A DNA stretch of 64,000 bases from Ruegeria haliotis (GTDB lineage: Bacteria; Pseudomonadota; Alphaproteobacteria; Rhodobacterales; Rhodobacteraceae), in NCBI RefSeq assembly GCF_013377785.1, contig NZ_JABXWT010000004.1:159169-223168 (forward strand), given 5' to 3'. Made by a program: the position numbers and the translations under genes. Positions within the stretch are counted from its first letter, which is position 1; every line of letters starts with the position of its first letter. The notes beneath the pieces are model-generated. The model did no database searches, had not been told where the DNA came from, and saw only the letters and a list, made by a program, of their open reading frames with translations. Below, piece after piece: positions 35,246 through 43,884 of the stretch.

Positions 35246-36234
35246 TCAATCACCCGCGCAAAGCCCGGGTATTGCAGATACGACAGGCGTCGAATTTCGC
35301 GGCGCCCCCGTGCCAGCGAATCCAGGATCAGCGCGCACACGACCGACAGCATGGCGGCAACAAAACCTGAAACCGCCACAACAAGTGATGGCATGCGGGT
35401 CACGATACCGGTTTCCAGAAACTCACCCAGCACGGAAAAGAACATCAGCAGCGACGGTACAAAAACGATCAAAGCCAGTGACAGGAAGAACGCCATCGGT
35501 TTTTCTTCCTTGATCAACAAGCTGATCATTTTGAGGATACGCCAACCATCTCTGAAGGTCGAAAGCTTTGAATCCGAATCCGGCAGGCGAGAGAAATAGC
35601 TGGTCTTAACTTCGCCTATCGGCATCCGCATCTGCATCGCATGAACGGTCAGCTCGGTTTCAATTTCAAACCCATCAGACACGGCAGGGAAGCTTTTGAC
35701 AAAACGTCGGCTGAAGACCCGATAACCGGATAGCAGGTCGTTGATTTTGCTGCTGAAGAAGAACTTTACCAGGCCGGTAAACAGCGCGTTGCCGAATTTG
35801 TGGCCGGGACGGTAAGCTTCGGTTTCCTTGTTCACACGGGCGCCATTCACCATATCCAGATTTTGGGACACCAGCAAATTCACCAGCTCGGGGGCAGCGG
35901 CGCTGTCATAGGTCGCATCCCCATCAGCCATGATATAGACATCCGCATCCACATCCGCGAACATCCGTCGGACCACATTGCCTTTGCCCTGCAATGGTTC
36001 AGACCGCACAACTGCACCCGCCTCTTGCGCCACGCGGATCGACTCGTCGGTCGAGTTGTTGTCAAAAACATAGATCGTCGCATTCGGCAGCGCGTCGCGG
36101 AATTGGGCAACGGTTTCTCCGATTGCGACGGCTTCATTGTAGCAAGGTAGAATGACTGCGATTTCCAACGCCTGCGGTTTGGGTGAAACCGAGACGTCAT
36201 CTTTGAAATCTTCTTTGTTCTGGGTCATGAGCAT
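35233..36234 (-). CDS. Glycosyltransferase family 2, polyprenyl-phosphate sugar synthase-like
   Basis: A 333-residue GT-A enzyme: 'AVILPCYNEAVAIGETVAQF', 'FDNNSTDESI' and the DxD region 'IMADGDATYDS'. Two or more hydrophobic helices lie near the C-terminus (about 245-310). This layout is that of dolichol- or polyprenyl-phosphate sugar synthases. It follows the gene for a GT-C-like membrane protein (36301-37833) in the same direction and may make its lipid-linked donor. Confidence 0.88.
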   Translation of the reverse strand: MLMTQNKEDFKDDVSVSPKPQALEIAVILPCYNEAVAIGETVAQFRDALPNATIYVFDNNSTDESIRVAQEAGAVVRSEPLQGKGNVVRRMFADVDADVYIMADGDATYDSAAAPELVNLLVSQNLDMVNGARVNKETEAYRPGHKFGNALFTGLVKFFFSSKINDLLSGYRVFSRRFVKSFPAVSDGFEIETELTVHAMQMRMPIGEVKTSYFSRLPDSDSKLSTFRDGWRILKMISLLIKEEKPMAFFLSLALIVFVPSLLMFFSVLGEFLETGIVTRMPSLVVAVSGFVAAMLSVVCALILDSLARGRREIRRLSYLQYPGFARVIDPEG

Positions 36235-36300
36235 GATGTTTTCCCCATGTCATTCGAGTTGATCCGATTGTATCTCATTACGGCACCATCGAGCACCCGG

Positions 36301-37833
36301 TTAATTTGCAACTACATGCAAAAGCGTGCCGTCTGTGGTTTTCACCATTTCTGTCAGGTCCAGTTCTTCGGTCAATTCCTGTTGGGTTGGCAGATAGAAA
36401 CGCCAGGTCACCTCATCAAAGAACGCGACCACGGCTTTTCCCTGAGCAAGACCTTCGCGCATCTCTGTTAAGGTCTTCTGATAGGGACGCGTTGGATGCT
36501 CCTTGCCTGTGCGGCGGTTGAACCTCATCGGGATCCACGTGGTGCCGTTGCCCGTCAACAGATGCACCACGTCCGGCGCGTTAGTGTAGACGAATACTTC
36601 CGGGTCGAGATTGTTTATCTCGGACACCAAGGGCGATTGATACCACTGTGGACCCGCAAAAAAGATCCCTTCGCTGCGATATTTTACAACTAAATTGCCC
36701 GTTCTGGCCAAGTTCGATGTGAGAACCAAGGCTCCGAGTACCAATAAAGAGGTGCCAAGCAATGTCTGCCAGCCTTTGTTGCCAGCTTTACGCAACATCG
36801 TACTGTATTGCGCGCCAATAACCACGATGAGTACGTAGACCGGCGCAAAATACGAAGGTTTGAGTGGCAAATACGATTCAATCAGCAACGACAGCAACAG
36901 CAGTGCGAAATGGCCAAAAATGTAGACAGTTGCAATCAGAGGGAAGGTCGCAAACTTGGTGTTGGTTTCCTTGCCACCCGAGAAAACGCACTTGTTGGTC
37001 TCATGCCAGACAACAGCAACGAGCAGAGCAATCACGGCAAAGGTCGCCAAAACCTTCACAAACCCCGGAACGATATTTGGGAAAAAAGAAACCCAGATTG
37101 AATTGGCGCCCTGCATCAGTATCTCAAGAGACGGGTTGCCAAGAAAGCCAAATTCACGACCCAAACCCGTGCCTCCGGTTCTTGCTTCGATCAGAGACCA
37201 CAGGAGCAATGGCAGAATGACGACCGCAACGAAGGCAAGCGCGTGCATTACCTTGGTTTTTCCGCTCTGCGGTCCGAGGAAGGCAACCGTCAGAACTCCC
37301 ACAACCCAAACAGGCGCACCGTTAAAGCGGGTCAGGAAGACAAGTATAGATACAAGCCCGGCGGCCAGCAGGAAGCGTAGAGCGCCAGAGTCTGCGTACA
37401 TGCTGAGCAAGACCAAAGTCACAAGCAAAAGAAAGATGAACATGCCTTCGGACAACACGGTAACGTGCAGTTCGAAGACAAGCGGTGAAGTCAGAATCAG
37501 CAATCCGGCTATGGCGGCGATGAGTCTGGAGGCACCGGACCCGCGCACTAAAACGTAAACGATCAGCGCATTCAGAGAAAAGAATCCCATGTTCAATAGT
37601 GTAGCGGCAGAGATACTGTCCAAGCCTGTCGCAGAAACCAGTTCAATGGCCCAGACATATCCGGGGGAATTACCCTGTAGGAAAAACGGAAAACCCAAAT
37701 AAAATGCAGAGTCAGGTCGAATGCCAATGCCCCAGGGCGTCGCGACGACAAACAAGACAACGGCCAGAACAGCGAGTCCGGCACACCACATAAAATCAGC
37801 TCTATCCATTTGATTTGAGCGGACGGTGTTCAT
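36301..37833 (-). CDS. Multi-spanning membrane protein, GT39/GT-C-like
   Basis: A 510-residue membrane protein with about ten helices up to residue 390 and a soluble tail. GGAGGT lies 6 bases before the ATG. The first outer loop contains 'WGIGIRPDSAFYLGFPFF', with an Asp at the place used by GT-C enzymes for catalysis. No closer family match is visible. With the GT2 gene downstream it forms a likely donor-synthase/transferase pair. A Wzy role is an alternative. A GT-C-like protein is also encoded at 20664. Confidence 0.62.
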   Translation of the reverse strand: MNTVRSNQMDRADFMWCAGLAVLAVVLFVVATPWGIGIRPDSAFYLGFPFFLQGNSPGYVWAIELVSATGLDSISAATLLNMGFFSLNALIVYVLVRGSGASRLIAAIAGLLILTSPLVFELHVTVLSEGMFIFLLLVTLVLLSMYADSGALRFLLAAGLVSILVFLTRFNGAPVWVVGVLTVAFLGPQSGKTKVMHALAFVAVVILPLLLWSLIEARTGGTGLGREFGFLGNPSLEILMQGANSIWVSFFPNIVPGFVKVLATFAVIALLVAVVWHETNKCVFSGGKETNTKFATFPLIATVYIFGHFALLLLSLLIESYLPLKPSYFAPVYVLIVVIGAQYSTMLRKAGNKGWQTLLGTSLLVLGALVLTSNLARTGNLVVKYRSEGIFFAGPQWYQSPLVSEINNLDPEVFVYTNAPDVVHLLTGNGTTWIPMRFNRRTGKEHPTRPYQKTLTEMREGLAQGKAVVAFFDEVTWRFYLPTQQELTEELDLTEMVKTTDGTLLHVVAN

Positions 37834-37931
37834 GACCGACCTCCTTCAATACTCGCTAAAAACAAACTCGTTACACTATTCATACTACTCTGTTCCGTCT
37901 GGGTGTCTCAATCGAACAGGGCTGTTCGACC

Positions 37932-39503
37932 CTAAATGTTGTTGATCTCATAAAACGTATTTCCAGCGACAAACCCATCCAAACCCACCTGTCGGGCGTA
38001 ATGGCCAAGATCACTGGTCGTATTGATAAAGCCGGAATTTTTGAAGTTCAGTGACGTGTTGCACAGGATTCCAGTCCCCGAGATCGCTTTGAATTCGGTC
38101 AGAAGGTCATAGAAAAACGCGTTTTGGTCGCGCCGCACCGTTTGCACGCGGGCGGTTCCGTCCACATGGGTGACCGCGCCCAGATCAGGGTCGATCACCT
38201 GATGAAATCTCAGCATGTACGGGGACGGATTTTTCAGATCAAAATGCAGATGTGCGTCCTCTTCCAAACAAGAGGGCGCCACCGGATTGTTTTCCGCACG
38301 CCCCTTGATCCGGTTCAATCGCGCCCGTGTCTCCGCCTTGAACGGCGCAGCCAAGATCGAGCGGTTACCCAACGCTCGCGGCCCGATTTCACAATTGCCG
38401 CGAGTCCAGCCGATGATTTTGCCATCATGCAATGCTTGCGCCACGCTTTTGAGGTTCAATTCCGAAGCCGTCAGCCCCTTGAGGTCGATCTTGTCGTCGC
38501 AGAAGGATTGCCCGGAATAGACCGACCATCGCAGCTTGGCCCGTCCGGTGAAATGGCGCATCGCATCGACAGCTGTACCAATGGCACAACCGGAATCGCC
38601 TGTTGTCGGTGGCACGAACACCTCGCGGAACAGGCCGCTTTGCTCCCACTGGGCGTTCCAGTTTCCATTCAACCCACAGCCGCCTGCGATAATCAGCGGA
38701 TGGCCATCACGCAAATGAGTTTGCGCGAACTGATGAAACTGCTTGAAGATGGCGTCAGACAGCTTGGTTGCCAGATTCTTCAACCTCTGGCTATCTTTAC
38801 CGATGTTGAAAAACGGCGAATTCACAAACGAGCTTTTGCGCAACGGATCAGTGGCCGTGTCTATCGACAAAAGCTGATCGATCAGAGCCTGTTCATCCTC
38901 GTCCGTCGGGCCCTGTTCACCAAAGGCACACGCCGCCATCAGGCGGCCAGGGTCGGACGGGCGCAGCTCTCCGCCCGAGATCGGAAACTCAGGGTCGGCA
39001 AGCGCATAGAGAAAGGCAAATCGCGTCCCCGGCGCTGTCATCACCTGCCCCTGATGATGGATATTCAGGTCACGGTCGATTTCGTAGAAATCCCCCAGCG
39101 CGCCCTCCCAGAGCAGGACATAACACGGCTCACCCTGCGCAAACGGAGACAGCGCATAACTGCACCAGATATGAGCGCGTTCATGGGTTGAGGAGTAGTA
39201 CTCGACTGTTTTCCCAAAGAACGTGCGTTTACCAACGGTTTCCGATCCAGCCCCGGTGCCAAAATACCCGGCCCCAGATGTCGTGACATGATCTGTGCTG
39301 TTGCTGGACCAGCCGCTGAGTGCCAGAACATCAGGCAGATCTTTGAACCAAAGTCCTGCATCAATGAACGTGTCGGGGGTGACTGGTGTGTACCGTGGAA
39401 AGCTGTTCTTTTCCGCCTCGTAAGAGAACAACAGGCTTTCATCCAAGCAATCGACTCCGGCTACTGTACCATCATGGCCAGACTTGAAAGACAGAATCTT
39501 CAT
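37932..39503 (-). CDS. Carbamoyltransferase, NodU/CmcH family (divergent member)
   Basis: A 523-residue protein; I chose ATG 39503 (MKILSFKSGHDGT), with GAGG 8 bases upstream. The Kae1-like domain begins with 'GHDGTVAGV' and has 'HERAHIWCSYALSP'. The YrdC-like domain has 'GWTRGNCEIGPRALGNRS', and the end has 'ILCNTSLNFKNSG'. These enzymes transfer carbamoyl from carbamoyl phosphate, through an adenylated intermediate, to a sugar hydroxyl. It departs from the norm where most members have 'FRPFAPS': here it is 'NNPVAPS'. It is divergent from a more typical paralogue at 40049. Confidence 0.86.
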   Translation of the reverse strand: MKILSFKSGHDGTVAGVDCLDESLLFSYEAEKNSFPRYTPVTPDTFIDAGLWFKDLPDVLALSGWSSNSTDHVTTSGAGYFGTGAGSETVGKRTFFGKTVEYYSSTHERAHIWCSYALSPFAQGEPCYVLLWEGALGDFYEIDRDLNIHHQGQVMTAPGTRFAFLYALADPEFPISGGELRPSDPGRLMAACAFGEQGPTDEDEQALIDQLLSIDTATDPLRKSSFVNSPFFNIGKDSQRLKNLATKLSDAIFKQFHQFAQTHLRDGHPLIIAGGCGLNGNWNAQWEQSGLFREVFVPPTTGDSGCAIGTAVDAMRHFTGRAKLRWSVYSGQSFCDDKIDLKGLTASELNLKSVAQALHDGKIIGWTRGNCEIGPRALGNRSILAAPFKAETRARLNRIKGRAENNPVAPSCLEEDAHLHFDLKNPSPYMLRFHQVIDPDLGAVTHVDGTARVQTVRRDQNAFFYDLLTEFKAISGTGILCNTSLNFKNSGFINTTSDLGHYARQVGLDGFVAGNTFYEINNI

Positions 39504-40048
39504 TCCTTGCACCTCACCAGACTGGCCAGTTTCGAATTCATCGGACCACAACGCCACATAAAATAAGCGGCGAGGTCAAGGCGCTGCCCATCTGTCACGA
39601 ACTGTCTTAGCAAAACGCATGTCGGATTCCCGCAGGATTATACGAGATCGGACATTGGCGATAAGGACACACATGCAAACCTGAAAAATCAAAAACCGAA
39701 CCAAATGCCAAATTGATCAGGTTCAACCTAACAGAAGAGGCGGGGGTCTTGTAAACACTCTTTTGTTGCGCCCTCTGCGACCACAAAACTATGATGACTT
39801 TCGTGAACGGATTGCAAAATTTTCCGCTATTGTTTTCAGAACATGACCAGTTCACTTCGACAGGTTTGCCATTCGATGAGGATAAAGCGCGGGCATTTGC
39901 GTTGATTTTGCTGACTCTGGCGCGGTTACAGAGGGGCACACGCATTTTTTAGCATGCTTGTGTGACCTACGACCTTGCGCCGCCAAGCGTCTGACCGTTA
40001 CTCTGTGTCCGTTATCGGCAATGTTTTTGGCCAAGGGTGTATTAGGTT
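39504..40048. other. Divergent intergenic region between two carbamoyltransferase genes
   Basis: About 545 bases. No gene, repeat or terminator is supported; open frames on the minus strand at 39607-39945 and 39852-40034 have no family or ribosome-binding site. Promoters for both carbamoyltransferase genes should lie here. Confidence 0.5.
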
Positions 40049-41821
40049 ATGTCAGTGATTTTGGGTTTGGCAACGATGAACAACAGCGCGGCGGCGTTGT
40101 TTGTAGACGGTAAATTGGTTGCCGCGGTTGAAGAAGAGCGATTGACGCGGGTCAAGAATGACGGCGCATTTCCGCATCACGCGATTGCCGAGGTTCTTCG
40201 AATCGGCGGATTGAAATTCTCGGATGTGAACGAAGTGGCGGTCTATTGGCAGCCGTGGCGTATGGTTGGACGCGGTGTTGGTACTGTACGCAAAATCTTG
40301 CAAAGCCCATCCGCCGCAAAAAGCGTGACAACTCGGATCGGCACTTTGTTTTCGTCAGATACTGGTGGTGAAACTCCACAAGACAGCGGATGGATGGACC
40401 TGTTTCGCGTCCGTAAAATCCTGACGGCCGAGCATGGCCCTTGCGATTTCAAGTTGCATTACATCAACCACCATCTGACCCATCAGCTTTATGCCGAAGC
40501 GATGCGCGATTGGGACAGCTTCGTTTCGCTTTCTTATGATGGCGGGGGCGAGGAAAGCTCAACCATCGTGACAACTGTCCGCAACGGTAAGCGTGAATCG
40601 ATTGCGGACCATCGCTGGCCCAATTCACTTGGACATTTCTATTCCGCTTTCACGGGCTTTCTTGGCTTCAAGATGCTGGAAGGCGAATACAAGATGATGG
40701 GTTTGGCCCCATATGGCAAACCCATCTACCGCGACGCAATCCTCAAGGAAGTATTGTTGCTTGAGGATAATGGCGGCTATCGTGTGAACACAACATTGTG
40801 CGATTACCATTCAGCTCTGCGCGGCGTATTTCATCCGCGTCTTGAGGAACTGTTTGGCGAAGCGCGCACCCCCGGAAGCGCCCCGAATGAACGCCACATC
40901 GATCTGGCCGCATCGGTACAGGCGGCCTTCGAAGATGCGCTGCATCACATTCTGGGCCCAGTTCGAAAAGCAAACCCGGACTTACGCAAACTGGTCATCT
41001 CGGGCGGGTGTGCACTGAACGTGACGGCCAACGGAACGTTGATTTCTGACGATCTGTTTGACGAAATCATCATCCCACCGGCACCGCATGACGCGGGTTG
41101 CGCGGTGGGTGCGGCGCTGGCCTGCATCCCCCATGATCGTGTTGATCTGGCCTCAGTCCGCAGCCCTTATCAAGGGGCCGAATGGGATACAGCGTCGATC
41201 TCCATGGCGTTGAACGACTGTTGCGCGCAGCCACAAATGGCGTTGGCCGAAACGCAACTGATCGACCAGGTTTCCGACCTGCTAGCCGCCGGAAAGATCA
41301 TCGCCTGGTTCCAAGGCAGGGCCGAATTCGGGCCCCGCGCCCTGGGCACGCGGTCTTTTCTGGCAGATCCGCGCCAGGACAGCATTCGCGACGACATCAA
41401 CGCCAAGATTAAAAAGCGCGAGCATTTCCGCCCCTTCGCCCCCAGTGTCGCCGAAGAGGCAGCGTCAGATTTTTTTGAGATCGATCAGTCCAGCCCCTAC
41501 ATGAACATAGTCGCTCGTGTGCGAGATGAACGAGCCGCCGACATTCCGGCGATCACCCACACGGACCAGACTGCACGCGTGCATACGGTCTCGCAATCAG
41601 CCAATCCACTGTATCACGCGCTGCTGACCAAATTCGGCGAGAAAACGGGTGTGCCGGTCCTGTTGAACACCTCGTTCAACATTCAGGAACCCATCGTCTA
41701 TTCGCCGCTGAACGCCTGTGCAACTTTTGCTGCCTCAGGTGTGGACGCTTTGGTGATCGGGGATTTTGTCGTATTGCGCGAGGCACTGAAAGAGGAAAGC
41801 CCAAGCAAAGCAGTGGCATAG
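40049..41821 (+). CDS. Carbamoyltransferase, NodU/CmcH family (typical member)
   Basis: A 590-residue protein of the O-carbamoyltransferase family. It starts 'LGLATMNNSAAALFVDGKL' with 'AVEEERLTRVKND', has metal-site His residues in 'INHHLTHQLYAEAM', then 'YDGGGEESSTI' and 'SGGCALNVTANG'. The YrdC-like domain shows 'WFQGRAEFGPRALGTRS' and 'REHFRPFAPSVAEEAA'. It probably carbamoylates a sugar hydroxyl of the glycan. The polysaccharide deacetylase gene follows 4 bases later. A divergent paralogue lies at 37932. Confidence 0.92.
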   Translation: MSVILGLATMNNSAAALFVDGKLVAAVEEERLTRVKNDGAFPHHAIAEVLRIGGLKFSDVNEVAVYWQPWRMVGRGVGTVRKILQSPSAAKSVTTRIGTLFSSDTGGETPQDSGWMDLFRVRKILTAEHGPCDFKLHYINHHLTHQLYAEAMRDWDSFVSLSYDGGGEESSTIVTTVRNGKRESIADHRWPNSLGHFYSAFTGFLGFKMLEGEYKMMGLAPYGKPIYRDAILKEVLLLEDNGGYRVNTTLCDYHSALRGVFHPRLEELFGEARTPGSAPNERHIDLAASVQAAFEDALHHILGPVRKANPDLRKLVISGGCALNVTANGTLISDDLFDEIIIPPAPHDAGCAVGAALACIPHDRVDLASVRSPYQGAEWDTASISMALNDCCAQPQMALAETQLIDQVSDLLAAGKIIAWFQGRAEFGPRALGTRSFLADPRQDSIRDDINAKIKKREHFRPFAPSVAEEAASDFFEIDQSSPYMNIVARVRDERAADIPAITHTDQTARVHTVSQSANPLYHALLTKFGEKTGVPVLLNTSFNIQEPIVYSPLNACATFAASGVDALVIGDFVVLREALKEESPSKAVA

Positions 41822-41825
41822 TCGC

Positions 41826-42683
41826 GTGTTCCTGAGTATTGATTTCGAGGATTTCTCGCACGACCTGAAACGGGACCTCGGTGTCTGGGACACCGGGCCG
41901 CTTCGGGTTGATGCGTTGTGGCGAAGCTATGAAGCCATTGCGTCGTTTCTGGGATCTCATGGCGGTCCAAACGGGCAAAATGTCACGTTTTTCTGCACCG
42001 GAGTGGTCGCCGAATACGCACCCGATCTTGTGGCACATATTGCCGGGCAAGGGCATGAAATTGCCTGTCACTACCATTTTCACGACAGTATGGACCGGCA
42101 ATCGACCCAGACAATCAATGAGATGCTCATGCGGGCAAAGGATAAACTGCAAGAGGCCGCAAACACGCCTGTTCGTGGCTTTCGAGCACCAAAATTCCGC
42201 CTGAACCGAGACACGCCCGAGCAATACAAACTAATCGAACGGCACTTTGATTACGATAGTTCTTCGTTCTTTGAGACCGCAGACCAGTGCCTGCAGTTTT
42301 CCAGATCAATGTCTCTATCCAAGTTGCAACTGATCCCGTTGCTCTCATCCCAATACAAGGGCAGGGGGCCGCAGATTCGGCTGGGTGGCACCTACCTGAA
42401 ATTCGCCCCTGACACGGTCGCGCGCGATTTGATTGCGCAAGCCAATAGCTCGGGAATGACACCCCAAATATACCTGCACCCTTACGAGATCGTGGAGCCT
42501 AAGGAGTTTTGGGTTCGGCACCGGGATCTGGCGAGATTGGGGACTGGTAAAGCCACTTATTGGGCGATGCGGCAAAACCAATGGCTACGGTTTGGCAGCA
42601 CGCGGTTGCTCGGGAAGTTGGCCCGATTGATTCCGCCTGATGGGCTGTCTGGCCGGCTGGACCAGTTAGTGACGGCTCAATAA
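41826..42683 (+). CDS. Polysaccharide deacetylase family protein (CE4/NodB)
   Basis: A 285-residue protein starting at GTG 41826, 4 bases after the carbamoyltransferase stop. The NodB motifs are present: 'LSIDFEDFSHD' (Asp pair), 'GHEIACHYHFHDS' (metal His), 'VRGFRAPKF' (Arg) and 'IYLHPYEI' near the end. It has no signal peptide, so it would act in the cytoplasm, perhaps on a lipid- or nucleotide-linked amino sugar. Such signal-less members are common in Gram-negative polysaccharide loci. It is the last gene of the locus. Confidence 0.87.
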   Translation: MFLSIDFEDFSHDLKRDLGVWDTGPLRVDALWRSYEAIASFLGSHGGPNGQNVTFFCTGVVAEYAPDLVAHIAGQGHEIACHYHFHDSMDRQSTQTINEMLMRAKDKLQEAANTPVRGFRAPKFRLNRDTPEQYKLIERHFDYDSSSFFETADQCLQFSRSMSLSKLQLIPLLSSQYKGRGPQIRLGGTYLKFAPDTVARDLIAQANSSGMTPQIYLHPYEIVEPKEFWVRHRDLARLGTGKATYWAMRQNQWLRFGSTRLLGKLARLIPPDGLSGRLDQLVTAQ

Positions 42684-42710
42684 AAAAAGGCCGGTCGCAG
42701 GACCGGCCCC
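42682..42710 (-). terminator. Intrinsic terminator of the dynamin/kinase gene run
   Basis: An 8-bp perfect stem GGCCGGTC/GACCGGCC (42689-42696, 42701-42708) with a 4-base loop is followed on the minus strand by seven T (42682-42688). It lies 24 bases after the stop of the last LysM gene and marks the end of that minus-strand run. It also lies at the end of the convergent deacetylase gene. Confidence 0.85.
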
Positions 42711-42733
42711 AGTCTTTCAGCTGAACCGAGGGA

Positions 42734-43840
42734 TCAGTTCGACGCTGCGTTCAGTTTTTCGTTTTGCTCGCGCAGGGTATCTGAAATGATCGCGTACCAC
42801 TCTCCGGATTCACGCATCTCGATCAGACCTTTGTTCATCATCGCAACATACTCACGCGCGAACGGGTTGGTGCGATGCGCGAGGAAACTCATCGATGACA
42901 AAGTGGATACATATGGGTTTTCAACGATGTCAGCAGATGTCAAACCCATTTCCTTCATGGTCGATGCGAACAGATCAACTTCAAACGCTGCAACATCCGC
43001 TGTTCCAGTCAAAACGGCATCAAGGCATTCGCGGGCGGAACTAGGCTGGACTACGTTCATGTTTTTGCGATTCAGCCCGACTTCCTCCAGCACCACCATG
43101 CTCCAGCCTTGCATGCGGCAAATGGTGGAGCCTTCCAGATCTGCAAAGCTTGTCGCCTTTGCATAGTCACTTTCTGGCAAAGTGAAGAAGCCACCTACGA
43201 CATCATAGACCGGAACCGTGCCGACAAACTGAGTGCACCGGGCTTCAGTTTCCGCGGACCACTCATAAGTGCGGTTGGTACAATCCGGCAGGGTCCAAGC
43301 GATTGAAACATCAAACGCACCAAGCGGCAACAGAGTCTCCAGGTGCGAGCTCCAGTCGTCCACAAAGCTGACAGAGAAATCGCGGCTGTTGCCAGCACGC
43401 TGGAGGCTGGTCGTTGCCAGGCGGGTCATAATGCCACCGCCGCTCAATCCTTCACTCGTAAATGGTTCCCAGCCGTTGCCTGCCACCAACTTAATTGGCG
43501 GCGCATAGACATTTGAGCGTTTCACGCTTGCCGCACGTTTTTCTTCCGCTGCGATCAGTTCCTGCGCGGACTGACCGTTTGCCAAGCTGCCATCTTCACA
43601 GGGCAGGGCTAGAACCAAACCTGGAGCCAGCGAGTTCGGGTTGGCAATTACGTTGCGGTTCGCGTTGAAGATCGGCTGATAGTTCGAGGTGCCATAAGCG
43701 GCGATAGCAATGGTTGCCATCGTGTCACCGTCTTGAACGGTGTAGTTGGTGCATGCTTCTTGCGCTGCAACTGCACCGGCGCTCAGAGCGGTGACGGCTG
43801 TTGCCGACATCACGACTTTTTTCAGATTGAATTCAAACAT
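42734..43840 (-). CDS. Periplasmic LysM + solute-binding (SBP_bac_3-like) protein, copy 1
   Basis: A 368-residue exported protein; GGAGG lies 9 bases before the ATG. A signal peptide ends near AVAAQ-EA. A LysM domain follows (about 30-77, 'YTVQDGDTMATIAIAAYG', 'IFNANRNVIANPNSLAPG'), which normally binds peptidoglycan. Residues about 115-355 look like an amino-acid-type solute-binding domain ('PPIKLVAGNGWEPFTSEGL', 'TADVAAFEVDLFAST'), with cysteines shared with the copy at 43885. No ABC permease lies nearby, so a sensing role is more likely than transport. It is the last gene of the dynamin/kinase run. Confidence 0.82.
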   Translation of the reverse strand: MFEFNLKKVVMSATAVTALSAGAVAAQEACTNYTVQDGDTMATIAIAAYGTSNYQPIFNANRNVIANPNSLAPGLVLALPCEDGSLANGQSAQELIAAEEKRAASVKRSNVYAPPIKLVAGNGWEPFTSEGLSGGGIMTRLATTSLQRAGNSRDFSVSFVDDWSSHLETLLPLGAFDVSIAWTLPDCTNRTYEWSAETEARCTQFVGTVPVYDVVGGFFTLPESDYAKATSFADLEGSTICRMQGWSMVVLEEVGLNRKNMNVVQPSSARECLDAVLTGTADVAAFEVDLFASTMKEMGLTSADIVENPYVSTLSSMSFLAHRTNPFAREYVAMMNKGLIEMRESGEWYAIISDTLREQNEKLNAASN

Positions 43841-43884
43841 TTTTACTTCCTCCAGATTTCTGTTGTGTCAGGCTTTCAGGGGCC

